Shown: piece by piece, positions 38,054 through 45,606 of the stretch
Numbering within the stretch: the first letter of the stretch is position 1
Layout of the letters: every line of letters starts with the position of its first letter
NCBI RefSeq assembly: GCF_019972835.1
Contig: NZ_BPPB01000001.1
Coordinates: 186,001 to 250,000 of the forward strand
DNA: 64,000 nucleotides
Source of the DNA: Lactobacillus laiwuensis
Lineage (GTDB): Bacteria > Bacillota > Bacilli > Lactobacillales > Lactobacillaceae
Direction: 5' to 3'
Position numbers and translations under genes: made by a program
The notes under the pieces: generated by a model
The model's input: the letters and a program-made list of their open reading frames with translations, nothing else
Databases searched by the model: none
What the model was told of the DNA's origin: nothing

Positions 38054-38761
38054 ATGGATACTAATTTAACAAAGATATCTGCAATTAAAGAAGCACTTCC
38101 AACAATTTTCGGCTATATTGGCATAAGTACGGCTTTTGGAATTATTGGCAAAGCCAGTGGTTTTTCTACTTTGGAAGTTTGCTTGATGTCTATTCTGATT
38201 TATGCCGGATCCGTTCAATTAACCACACTTAATATGCTAGTTGCCGGTAGTCCTATAGCTTCAATTGTTTTAGCAGCTTTCTTAGTCAACTCCCGAGTAA
38301 TACTTATGAGCACGACTGTAGCAGGTTACTTAAAGCAGGAAAATTTAAAAAGGAATATTTTAATAGGAACATTTCTCACAGATGAGAGTTTTGCTCTAAG
38401 TATGAATAAAATCAATTATACAAATGACAAGTTAAATTTTACCTGGTTTAATACAGTAAATATTGTTTCTTACTTAACATGGCAAGTTGGAACACTTTTA
38501 GGAGCAGTATTGGGCAGTTTTATAACTGATCCCAAAAAATTAGGGCTTGACTTTGCTATTGTAGCAATGTTTATTGGTTTGCTTTATTTGCAGGTGATGG
38601 GGGACAAAAAACTAAATAAAGTACTCCAAATAATTGTGATATTGATTTCTTTTGCGCTGACATATTTACTGACAATTATTTTACCTGCCAACTTAGTGGT
38701 AATAGTCGTAACCTTAATTGGTTGTAGTTTAGGAATGGTAATAAAGCATGTCTTCTTCTGA
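38054..38761 (+). CDS. azlC: AzlC-family branched-chain amino acid exporter subunit, copy 1
   Basis: Large subunit of an AzlCD-type exporter, 235 residues with about seven membrane segments. Family features: ALPTIFGYIGISTAFGIIG near the N-terminus, IYAGSVQLTTLNMLVAGSPIASIVLAAFLVNSR, LTDESFALSM, and a C-terminal VVIVVTLIGCSLGMVIK. Overlaps azlD by 14 bases, the same overlap as in the second copy at 42314. Ribosome site AAAGGGTG. A palindrome lies upstream. Confidence 0.9.
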   Translation: MDTNLTKISAIKEALPTIFGYIGISTAFGIIGKASGFSTLEVCLMSILIYAGSVQLTTLNMLVAGSPIASIVLAAFLVNSRVILMSTTVAGYLKQENLKRNILIGTFLTDESFALSMNKINYTNDKLNFTWFNTVNIVSYLTWQVGTLLGAVLGSFITDPKKLGLDFAIVAMFIGLLYLQVMGDKKLNKVLQIIVILISFALTYLLTIILPANLVVIVVTLIGCSLGMVIKHVFF

Positions 38762-39071
38762 ATACATTTTAACGACAATCATTTTCTGTGGAATCACCAC
38801 CTTGTTATCTAGAGTGATACCATTTGTCTTGTTGAAAAAATTCACCTTGCCGCCAAAATTAGTTGAATTTCTGTCTTTTGTTCCCATAGTGATCATGGCT
38901 GCTCTTTGGTTTAGTAACTTATTAATAGCAAAACCAGGTCATTTGCCTCAACTTAACATGCAGTACGCTTTGGCTTCACTGCCAACTTTTATTTCCGCAA
39001 TTATTAGTAAGTCTCTCTTAATCATTGTGATAGTTGGTATGATTTCATTAGCAGTTCTTCGTTTAATTTAA
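38748..39071 (+). CDS. azlD: AzlD-family small exporter subunit, copy 1
   Basis: 107 residues with three or four membrane segments, starting at an ATG inside the end of azlC. Family features: LSRVIPFVLLKKFTLPPKLVEFLSFVPIVIMAALWF and LASLPTFISAIISKSLLIIVIVGM. Works with AzlC to export branched-chain amino acids in Bacillus; assignment of substrate here rests on family only. Confidence 0.9.
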   Translation: MSSSEYILTTIIFCGITTLLSRVIPFVLLKKFTLPPKLVEFLSFVPIVIMAALWFSNLLIAKPGHLPQLNMQYALASLPTFISAIISKSLLIIVIVGMISLAVLRLI

Positions 39072-39340
39072 GAAATGAATGTTATTTGTAAATCAAATAA
39101 TGAAGTCTTTTATCTTGTTAACAATTTTTATGCTTTATAAGTAGCTTTGTTGTTTATTTATAATAGGGTGTTTAAATAATCTTGTGTAAATGACTATTGA
39201 AAAAAGGAATCTCTTCCTCGTATGATTGTCTTGTAAAACAAAAAATATATAAGATTATTTTCATAGTAATGATAAAAGAAGGGTGCAGCTTATTTTTATA
39301 AAAATAATAGAAAATGAAATTTAGTAATTAATAATTAATT

Positions 39341-39547
39341 TTAAAGTTGGCGAACATCTTTATAAGCTATTGACAATTTTTTCGATATTATCATCTGCCG
39401 TGTTTTATACTCATCAAGGATGTAGGCATAATTTTTTCCAGTTATTGTCATGTGTGAGTTTCCTAAACGTTTTGAAATGGCATATAAATCAATTACTTTA
39501 CTGCTATGATAGAGAATGCAAAAGGTCATAAAAGTGTTGTATTTGTG
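39341..39547 (-). pseudogene. C-terminal remnant of a phage-type tyrosine integrase
   Basis: Only about 68 codons remain, from a TAA at 39548-39550 (minus strand) to the natural stop at 39341. The piece LYAISKRLGNSHMTITGKNYAYILDEY matches the last part of tyrosine recombinases (consensus VSKRLGHxxixxTxxxYxH). The box that should read HxLRHTF appears as HKYNTF, so the catalytic Arg is lost, and the usual LGH His reads LGN. The upstream catalytic domain is gone. Decayed, not functional. Confidence 0.7.
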
Positions 39548-39615
39548 TTACTTCTAAGAAAGCTAAATTCGAACTGTGATCTCTTAAAAGTTTTTTGTTT
39601 TTAAATATTTAAATC

Positions 39616-40446
39616 TTATTTTTTACTTAAGCTAATTAATTCTATAGTAGAAAATATAACTTCTCCAGCAGTCAAATTAGCCGTTACTTTGCTGACTTGA
39701 CCTTTTTCAGTATCTTTGCCTAATATTTCGTTTAAATTATTATCAGTCCCATCTTCTGATATCAAGTTACCTCTGCCTTTTATTGGCCGTATGACATACC
39801 TTCCGGGTTTAATATCAAGTCCTACTAGCCATATTCCAGCACTTATTTTTGTTTTATATGTATATTTATCTGGTGTTGGCGTGAAGCTTGTAGACTCTAT
39901 CCAGTCTAACTTGATTTTGTCATTTTTTACTAAGTTGGTAGTAAAAGAAGTTAACTGATCTCCTTTATCATCGTTTCCTAAAATAACGTTAATAGTAAAA
40001 TCGCTGTTAGATAAATTCCCACTGCCCTTAACAGCTTTAATAACGTACCTGCCTGGCTTTATATCTCTACCGACCTTATACTTACCAGCGCCTAAAGTAA
40101 CTGCTTTAGCTGTGTTCTTCACTGGTATAAATTTGGAAACCTTTTTTGAAGCATAGTCTGAAAGCTTTTTCCTCTTTTTTACAGGAGATGGTTTTATTGA
40201 CTGAGGTGCGGTAGTTTTGTATGTTTCATCATGACTCTCGGCTTTATTTGAAGTTGAGACAAAGAAACCACAAATTAAAACTAGAATTAGTCCCCATATC
40301 CACCAGCGTTTCACTAATGGCTCATTTGATGGATTTTTACTTGGTGTTGGTGCTTCTTTATAATCTTTTCTATTTTTTAATTTTCTTTCACTAATAATCA
40401 TGTAAATAATAAATATTATTAGTGCAATTACCCATAAAAATTTCAT
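39616..40446 (-). CDS. Membrane-anchored protein with two DIKPGRYVI repeats
   Basis: 276 residues. Two hydrophobic segments near the N-terminus (about 2-18 and 49-64), a basic Pro/Lys-rich linker, then two copies of a small beta-rich domain. Each opens with VGxDIKPGRYVI (128-136 and 211-219), continues with KGxGNL, and later has ILGxDxxxGxxxxxxTxNL. This domain is common in lactobacillus and phage lysogeny-module proteins. Here it lies between an integrase remnant and a repressor remnant, so it is probably a phage-derived lysogenic gene retained by the host. Function unknown. GGAGAAGGGAA before ATG. Confidence 0.7.
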   Translation of the reverse strand: MKFLWVIALIIFIIYMIISERKLKNRKDYKEAPTPSKNPSNEPLVKRWWIWGLILVLICGFFVSTSNKAESHDETYKTTAPQSIKPSPVKKRKKLSDYASKKVSKFIPVKNTAKAVTLGAGKYKVGRDIKPGRYVIKAVKGSGNLSNSDFTINVILGNDDKGDQLTSFTTNLVKNDKIKLDWIESTSFTPTPDKYTYKTKISAGIWLVGLDIKPGRYVIRPIKGRGNLISEDGTDNNLNEILGKDTEKGQVSKVTANLTAGEVIFSTIELISLSKK

Positions 40447-40539
40447 TTCCCTTCTCCCATTATACTTGTATCAGTACATTTATAATTTACCATTTTTATA
40501 AATGTCTTAAAAGAATAAATTTACATATATTTTTTAGTG

Positions 40540-40858
40540 CTATTGAATATCGTATTCTACATGAACAACTTTTCTTAAAATTATTTCCGGCTTACCTCTC
40601 TTTAAAAAAATCGAATCATAGTCATTATTTTCAGGAATTAAGATAACTTTATTTCCAGCGAGCTTTACACGTTTATTCGTAGCCTCATCATCTATTAAAA
40701 CAGCTTTCAAAAGTTGATTTTCTTACAAGCGTTATTAATGATCCGTATGGAATTAGAAGCTTCATGAAATTGCCTTTGCAATATAGCATAAACAGCTTAT
40801 TAGAAGGCACATGGTCAAAAGTTAGGTCATGATTTCCTAAAACATTTTGCTCGGCTAA
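40540..40858 (-). pseudogene. CI/LexA-like repressor remnant, S24 domain, frameshifted
   Basis: Reading the minus strand downward: HVPSNKLFMLYCKGNFMKLLIPYGSLITLVRKSTFE in one frame, then, after a shift near 40708, AVLIDDEATNKRVK and VILIPENNDYDSIF in another, ending at TAG 40540-40542. These match the S24 peptidase domain of phage CI and LexA-type repressors. The catalytic Ser of GDSM reads Phe (GNFM), a short stretch after STFE is missing, and the N-terminal helix-turn-helix is absent. A dead repressor of a lost prophage. Confidence 0.7.
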
Positions 40859-40962
40859 AATAGTCCAAAAAATTATAAACTGGTAAAATTCAAAACTCAA
40901 AAAAGTATAAGAGCAGTTAAAAAACTGCTCATTATTAGTTCTATACCGTGCGAATGCATAAT

Positions 40963-40996
40963 AAAAGCCTGTAATATTCGATATTACAAGCTTTTT
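40963..40996. terminator. Terminator downstream of tRNA-Ser
   Basis: AAAAGCCTGTAATAT / ATATTACAAGCTTTTT, about 14-bp stem with one mismatch and a 3-base loop; A- and T-runs on both sides. On the minus strand it follows the tRNA by about 12 bases. Confidence 0.85.
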
Positions 40997-41008
40997 AACA
41001 TAATTTAA

Positions 41009-41097
41009 GGAGAGTACAGGATTTGAACCTGCGCGCCAAGGAAAAACTTGGTTCGCCGGATTTCGAGTCCGGTGCATTACCACTCTGCCAACTCTCC
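41009..41097 (-). tRNA. tRNA-Ser (anticodon CGA)
   Basis: 89 nt on the minus strand. Acceptor stem GGAGAGT / ACTCTCC, D arm with GGCAGAGTGGTAATGC, anticodon stem CCGGA/TCCGG with loop CTCGAAA (anticodon CGA), a long variable arm (GAACCAAG...CTTGGCGCG), and T loop GGTTCAAATCC. The long variable arm identifies a class II tRNA; CGA reads UCG serine. CCA is not encoded. tRNA-Ser genes are frequent phage integration sites, and phage remnants lie downstream. Confidence 0.96.
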
Positions 41098-41240
41098 ATA
41101 ACGAATAACATTATACCTTAACTGAAATTTTTTTCAACTTGCCATTTTCTTCTAAATTGAACGAGTGCGTGTTTGTTATGTATTTGCTTGATGTAATATC
41201 GAAAAAAGCAATTAAATCAGCTACACACTAGATAGCAACT

Positions 41241-41609
41241 TTATTCTTTTAAATTACCGATTGTCTTGAGATAGGTTTTAATTTTTTGTTCTACAAACTT
41301 GATATTATCGTCAATTTTCTTTTCCTGTTCATGTAAATTATCAAGCTGCTTAAACAGTAAAACAAGTCTGTCAGGTATAGTTTGGTCACCCTCATAGCGT
41401 AATTTGGTGTATTTTTGCATTTCTTTAATACTCATGCCAGTTTTTTTTAAGCGAGAAATGAAACTAATCCATGCTACATCTTTTTCAGTATAGATGCGAC
41501 GATTATTTTCATCACGATTTGGGAAAAGTAATCTTTGCTTTTCATAATAACGCAGTGTGTCAATTGAAAAGCCACTAAGTTTCGAAAATTGACCAATTGA
41601 ATATTTCAT
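41241..41609 (-). CDS. MerR-family transcriptional regulator
   Basis: 122 residues. N-terminal MerR winged helix: YSIGQFSKLSGFSIDTLRYYEKQRLL, then RRIYTEKDVAWISFISRLKKTGMSIKEM; C-terminal coiled coil (about 85-115) for dimerisation. No cysteines for metal binding, so of the AdhR/YfmP-like aldehyde or stress-responsive type rather than metal type. Divergent from the gene at 41767, whose promoter has the 19-bp spacer typical for MerR control. Confidence 0.92.
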   Translation of the reverse strand: MKYSIGQFSKLSGFSIDTLRYYEKQRLLFPNRDENNRRIYTEKDVAWISFISRLKKTGMSIKEMQKYTKLRYEGDQTIPDRLVLLFKQLDNLHEQEKKIDDNIKFVEQKIKTYLKTIGNLKE

Positions 41610-41692
41610 TGTAGTTCCTTTCTAAAAAATTCCAGCAAAGTAAATGATACATCGTCATATTTTACCACTACCAAAAAATTTTGAAATAGTAG

Positions 41693-41723
41693 TTGACATG
41701 GACTATACTCCAGCAACTATTCT
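41693..41723 (+). promoter_or_regulatory. MerR-type promoter with 19-bp spacer
   Basis: TTGACA (41693-41698), then exactly 19 bases containing the dyad TGGACTATACTCCA, then TATTCT (41718-41723). Overlong spacers with a centred dyad are the signature of MerR-activated promoters; the regulator gene is divergent and next to it. Confidence 0.8.
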
Positions 41724-41766
41724 ATAAAATGTTAAAAAAGTATACAAAACAAAAAGGAGAAAAACT

Positions 41767-42174
41767 ATGAAAAATGATGAACGTTATCAAAAAGGTTTAG
41801 TAAATTTAGAAAAAGTTGATCAAAAGGGCGGCAAATCAGTTATTGATTCACTAGCTGGTTTATCTGAAGATGTAGGGCGCTACATTATTGAATTTGCATT
41901 TGGTGACGTATACGATCGTGGTGTCCTAGATCTAAAGCAAAGGGAAATGATTACCATTACGACTTTGCTTACACAAGGAGACACTGAACCGCAACTGAAT
42001 GTTCATATCAATGGCGCTTTAAATGTCGGCTTAACGCCAAAGGAAGTAATCGAGACATTTATTCAAACTATTCCTTACGTGGGATTTCCGAAAGTGCTAA
42101 ACGCGATTAATGTTGCTAAAAAGGTATTCAAAGATCGTGGAATAGATTTCACGCAATCGAATAAAAGTGAATAA
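41767..42174 (+). CDS. Carboxymuconolactone decarboxylase family protein
   Basis: 135 residues, AAAAAGGAGA before ATG 41767. CMD-family helical protein: DVYDRGVLDLKQREMITITTLLTQGDTEPQLNVHINGALNVGLTPKEVIETFIQ, a pattern close to the gamma-carboxymuconolactone decarboxylase subunit type. The AhpD CxxC pair is absent, so it is not a peroxidase-type member. In lactobacilli such genes often lie under a divergent MerR regulator responding to electrophiles or aldehydes. Substrate unknown. Confidence 0.88.
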   Translation: MKNDERYQKGLVNLEKVDQKGGKSVIDSLAGLSEDVGRYIIEFAFGDVYDRGVLDLKQREMITITTLLTQGDTEPQLNVHINGALNVGLTPKEVIETFIQTIPYVGFPKVLNAINVAKKVFKDRGIDFTQSNKSE

Positions 42175-42184
42175 AGTCATGACC

Positions 42185-42220
42185 AAAACTAGTTACTGTT
42201 ATAAGTAAACTAGTTTTTTT
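42185..42220 (+). terminator. Terminator after the CMD-family gene
   Basis: AAAACTAGTTAC / GTAAACTAGTTTT with T-run. Confidence 0.85.
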
Positions 42221-42313
42221 ATCTGAGGCTGATATAGTTCGTATTTTTATGACTATAAAACAAGCATGCATGAATTTAATTGTAAGTTAATTTTTGTGTT
42301 AAAGAAGTGAAAT

Positions 42314-43021
42314 ATGGAAAGTTCATTATCTAAGCGTGCAGCTGTGACTGACACAATTCCAACAGTTTTTGGCTATTTAGGAATTGCGTCCGCTTTTGGT
42401 GTGATTGCTCGCTCAACAGGTTTTTCGACTATTACAGTAATCATGATGTCAATCATAATCTATGCTGGATCAGCACAATTTACCACTGTTAGTATGCTAG
42501 TAGCAGGTAGTCCGATTGCTTCAATTATTTTTACTACATTTATGGTCAATTCAAGGATGATTCTAATGAGTACGACGGTGGCACCGTATTTTAAGAAAGA
42601 TAAACTGGGCAAAGGTATTTTAATTGGCACGCTTTTAACTGATGAAAGCTTTGCTCTAGCAATGAATAAACTTAATTTTACAAATGGCAAAATGAATTTC
42701 AGTTGGTTCAATACTGAAAATATGATTTCATATAAAACTTGGGTATTTGCTACAGCGATTGGTGCCATACTTGGCAACTTTATTAAAGATCCAAAACAAT
42801 TAGGTCTTGATTTTGCAAATGTGGCAATGTTTATTGGTTTGTTATATTTGCAAGTAAACGATGATAAGTCTTTAAATAAGCTGTTACAAGTAATAGTAAT
42901 TTTACTGACAATGTTGTTGACCTATATTTTGACAATGATTTTGCCACCCAGTCTGGTTATTATTGTTGTAACTCTTATTGGATGTGCATTGGGGATGGTA
43001 ATAAAACGTGTCTTCTTCTAA
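42314..43021 (+). CDS. azlC: AzlC-family exporter subunit, copy 2
   Basis: 235 residues, the same length as copy 1 and alike throughout: DTIPTVFGYLGIASAFGVIA, IYAGSAQFTTVSMLVAGSPIASI, TLLTDESFALAMNKLNFTNG, and LVIIVVTLIGCALGMVIKRVFF. Overlaps azlD copy 2 by 14 bases. Short AAGAAGTGAAAT ribosome site. The two copies lie 4 kb apart with the phage remnant, tRNA-Ser and MerR/CMD genes between them, which suggests duplication of the whole azlCD unit. Confidence 0.9.
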   Translation: MESSLSKRAAVTDTIPTVFGYLGIASAFGVIARSTGFSTITVIMMSIIIYAGSAQFTTVSMLVAGSPIASIIFTTFMVNSRMILMSTTVAPYFKKDKLGKGILIGTLLTDESFALAMNKLNFTNGKMNFSWFNTENMISYKTWVFATAIGAILGNFIKDPKQLGLDFANVAMFIGLLYLQVNDDKSLNKLLQVIVILLTMLLTYILTMILPPSLVIIVVTLIGCALGMVIKRVFF

Positions 43022-43334
43022 CTATTTGTTTTTGACTATTATCGGATGTGGACTTGCAACTTGGCTATCGCGGATACTTCCCTTTGTTTTATTAAAAAAA
43101 TTCACTTTACCTAAAGCAGTGGTTAAATTTCTATCTTTTGTACCGATAGTTATAATGTCTACTATGTGGTTTTGCAATTTATTCACCGCTCAACCAGGTC
43201 AATTGCCAAAAGCTAACCTTGAATATCTTGTTGCTTCAGTGCCAACTTTTATAGCAGCCATTGCTAGCAAATCACTTTTAGTAATTGTTATAGTTGGGGT
43301 AGTTTCTTTAGCTTTATTACGATTATTTATTTAG
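43008..43334 (+). CDS. azlD: AzlD-family exporter subunit, copy 2
   Basis: 108 residues, four hydrophobic segments; shares LSRxxPFVLLKKFTLP, LSFVPIVIM and SVPTFIAAIASKSLLVIVIVGVVSLALLRLF with copy 1. Starts inside the azlC stop region. Small subunit of the exporter. Confidence 0.9.
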   Translation: MSSSNYLFLTIIGCGLATWLSRILPFVLLKKFTLPKAVVKFLSFVPIVIMSTMWFCNLFTAQPGQLPKANLEYLVASVPTFIAAIASKSLLVIVIVGVVSLALLRLFI

Positions 43335-43373
43335 TAAAAGATTAATTAATAATTATTTTCTATTTCTGTAAAT

Positions 43374-43401
43374 TTGAATTAAAAAAATTGTGAGTTATAC
43401 T
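43374..43401 (+). promoter_or_regulatory. Promoter of the CPA2 antiporter leader
   Basis: TTGAAT (43374-43379), 16 bp, TATACT (43396-43401). The dyad TTGTTAA-TTT-TTAACAA (43410-43426) starts nine bases after the -10 box and may be an operator. Confidence 0.5.
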
Positions 43402-43474
43402 AATAAAAGTTGTTAATTTTTAACAATTAAGCAAATTTGTTATTAAAAATCAAATAAATATTTTGGTTGGAGTG

Positions 43475-43535
43475 AAAGACTTTCAAGAATTGTTCTCAGG
43501 TTTGGGTTGCCTGGGCAGTTTTGAAAGTCTTTTTT
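43475..43535 (+). promoter_or_regulatory. Leader hairpin with T6 before the CPA2 antiporter gene
   Basis: Perfect 12-bp stem AAAGACTTTCAA (43475-43486) / TTGAAAGTCTTT (43521-43532) closing a 34-base top that contains CAGG/CCTG (43497-43500, 43510-43513), followed by T6 at 43530-43535. It lies about 70 bases after the promoter and 23 bases before the antiporter start. Form fits a transcription attenuator or riboswitch expression platform; a simple terminator of azlD is less likely given the promoter in between. Confidence 0.6.
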
Positions 43536-43557
43536 GCTGTAGAAAGCGGGAATGTAA

Positions 43558-44721
43558 ATGCAATTTTTAGGAATATTAGTTGTTATTTTGTTTGCTACCC
43601 TAATTGGCGGACAATTTAGCGCAAGACTAAAATTGCCGGCTGTTGTCGGTGAATTACTAGCTGGGATAATAATAGGGCCAGCTGTTTTTAATTTGGTACA
43701 ACATAGCGGAATCATCAAAGTTTTCTCAGACATCGGTGTGATTTTTTTGATGTTTTTGGCTGGTCTTGACAGTGATATTAAAACACTAAAAAAGCTTTTA
43801 CGTCCCAGTATACTGGTAGCTGCCCTTGGTATGATAGTACCAATTATCATTGCTTATATGACAGGTATTCTTTTTAAATTTACACAGGTCGAAAGTTTAT
43901 TTTTAGGCTTAACTTTTTCAGCCACCTCAGTTTCGATTTCAGTTGCTGTTTTGCAGGAGATGGGACGTCTAGATGGAAAAGAAGGCATGACAATTTTAGG
44001 AGCCGCAGTAGCAGATGACCTGCTATCAATACTGCTTTTGAGCATTGTTAGTGGACTGACAGGTGTTTCTGAACCAGGCTCAAATATGGGAAAAGATCTA
44101 GCTTTGAACTTGCTTATTCAGGCAGCATTTCTTATATTATTAGTCATTCTTAGCGTTTATGTTATACCTCGGTTAATCAGCCTAAGTCAGCGCCTGACCT
44201 TGCCCGTTCCAGAAACCTTGGTGGCAATGATTATTGTGGTTTTAGCTTCTTGGGGTGCCGAAGAGGTGGGGCTTAGTAACGTGATTGGCGCTTTTTGCGC
44301 TGGTTTGGCCCTCAATCGTACCTCAGCAAAGAAAATTCTCAAAAAGAATTTTACAGTAATTGGTTACAGCAGTTTTATTCCTATCTTTTTTGTCAGCATT
44401 GGTTTAGATATGAGCATTAAGGGAGTACTACACGATTTTATCTTATTTATCATTTTGATAATTGGCGGTGTTATTTCAAAATTGGTTGGAGCAAGTTTGG
44501 GAGCAAAAATTGCGGGTTTTAGCAATTCCAGTGCACTGTTAGTCGGAACCGGAATGGTTTCGCGCGGTGAAATGGCGCTAGTGGTTGCACAAATAGGTTT
44601 GACAAATCATCTACTTGCGCCAGCGGCATATTCAACTGTCATTGGTGCGATCATTATGACAACTGTGATTTCGCCATTTCTGCTCAAATGGTCAATAATA
44701 AAAATGGATATGAATGAATAA
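43558..44721 (+). CDS. CPA2-family monovalent cation:proton antiporter
   Basis: 387 residues, about 12 membrane segments, no C-terminal RCK/TrkA-N domain, so it is the short form. CPA2 features: KLPAVVGELLAGIIIGPAVF near the N-terminus, FLMFLAGLDSD, FSATSVSISVAVLQEMG, and the transport-site pair AVADDLLSI (about 150-158, two Asp). Exchanges Na+ or K+ for H+ in pH and osmotic balance. Preceded by a conserved-looking leader hairpin. The ribosome site is weak (GCGGGAA). Confidence 0.9.
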   Translation: MQFLGILVVILFATLIGGQFSARLKLPAVVGELLAGIIIGPAVFNLVQHSGIIKVFSDIGVIFLMFLAGLDSDIKTLKKLLRPSILVAALGMIVPIIIAYMTGILFKFTQVESLFLGLTFSATSVSISVAVLQEMGRLDGKEGMTILGAAVADDLLSILLLSIVSGLTGVSEPGSNMGKDLALNLLIQAAFLILLVILSVYVIPRLISLSQRLTLPVPETLVAMIIVVLASWGAEEVGLSNVIGAFCAGLALNRTSAKKILKKNFTVIGYSSFIPIFFVSIGLDMSIKGVLHDFILFIILIIGGVISKLVGASLGAKIAGFSNSSALLVGTGMVSRGEMALVVAQIGLTNHLLAPAAYSTVIGAIIMTTVISPFLLKWSIIKMDMNE

Positions 44722-44857
44722 AGCAAAAACCAGATACTTAAGATACACTCTGCGATCTGACCTTCTAGTTAAATTTCTTAAAGTCGTTTAAAAGTTATGC
44801 TATGATTAAAAACGTGTTTTTTCACAGTTAAACTTAAACAGAAGGTAGGAAGGTCGG

Positions 44858-45571
44858 ATGAAAGTTCAGCCAAAAGCTGATATTTTTAAATTAAGATGGT
44901 ACATTAACCAAATGCGTGGTTGGAGTTTTAAAACATATCTCTTATTAATGCTGGGGATCGGTATTATTATTGGGACTACTGTTGCGTCCCCAATTGATAA
45001 AATTTCATTGTTGACAATGATTGCCGCAGTTTTGGGTTTCACTTGTACTCTTGCTATTACTAACGCCAGACAAATTAATGGTATTTTGGGCTTGATGTCA
45101 GCTACAATTTACATCATTGTTTCCGTTTATGCCCAAAACTATGCTAATGTAATTTTACAGGGTGTATATATTGTTATTTTGGATTTACCCGTGTTGTTGT
45201 TACCGTCTTGGTCTAAAGATACGGAAAAACATATTCATGGTTTGACAATAACAAAGTGGCTTCTTACCATTCTCTTTTTTACCGTGGTGCTAGTTTTACT
45301 TTATCTGCTAGATACAAAAATTTTCATTAGTCCAAGGCCCCTAATCGATGCGGCAGCTGGAGCAATTGGAATTACTGGATCTCTTCTTTGCACATTACAT
45401 TTTCGCGAGCAATACTATTTTTGGACTATTCAAGGAATACTTTCAATTATTTTATGGGGAGTTACAGCATTTCAGGGGGCTGCTAATTTAACATTATTTT
45501 TAACGTATATCATGTACCTAATTAATGATCTGTTGGCATTTACGGACAAACACACTCATTGGTTTCACTAA
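44858..45571 (+). CDS. pnuC: Nicotinamide riboside transporter PnuC
   Basis: NAD precursor uptake protein, 237 residues with about seven membrane segments. Start ATG 44858 after AAGGTAGGAAGG. PnuC-like features: LTMIAAVLGFTCTLAITN, WTIQGILSIILWG and YLINDLLAFTDK near the end. In several lactobacilli, which depend on exogenous NAD precursors, pnuC stands alone as here. Promoter: extended -10 TGCTATGAT at 44797-44805. Confidence 0.88.
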   Translation: MKVQPKADIFKLRWYINQMRGWSFKTYLLLMLGIGIIIGTTVASPIDKISLLTMIAAVLGFTCTLAITNARQINGILGLMSATIYIIVSVYAQNYANVILQGVYIVILDLPVLLLPSWSKDTEKHIHGLTITKWLLTILFFTVVLVLLYLLDTKIFISPRPLIDAAAGAIGITGSLLCTLHFREQYYFWTIQGILSIILWGVTAFQGAANLTLFLTYIMYLINDLLAFTDKHTHWFH

Positions 45572-45574
45572 CAA

Positions 45575-45606
45575 AAAAGAAGTCTTCTTCAAAAGACTCC
45601 TTTTAT
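45575..45606. terminator. Bidirectional terminator between pnuC and the TipAS gene
   Basis: AAAAGAAGTCTT (45575-45586) / AAGACTCCTTTT (45593-45604): 6-bp core stem with A/T flanks. Confidence 0.65.

Noticed and set aside
39072-39340. Second attachment repeat for the prophage remnant
   Set aside because: I looked for a copy of the tRNA-Ser 3' end on the far side of the integrase remnant and found none. The integrase also lies distal to the tRNA, so integration at this tRNA is not proven.
40688-41083. 131-residue minus-strand ORF overlapping tRNA-Ser
   Set aside because: It starts inside the tRNA and has no ribosome site. Only its last third matches a protein family, and that part is reported as the repressor remnant.
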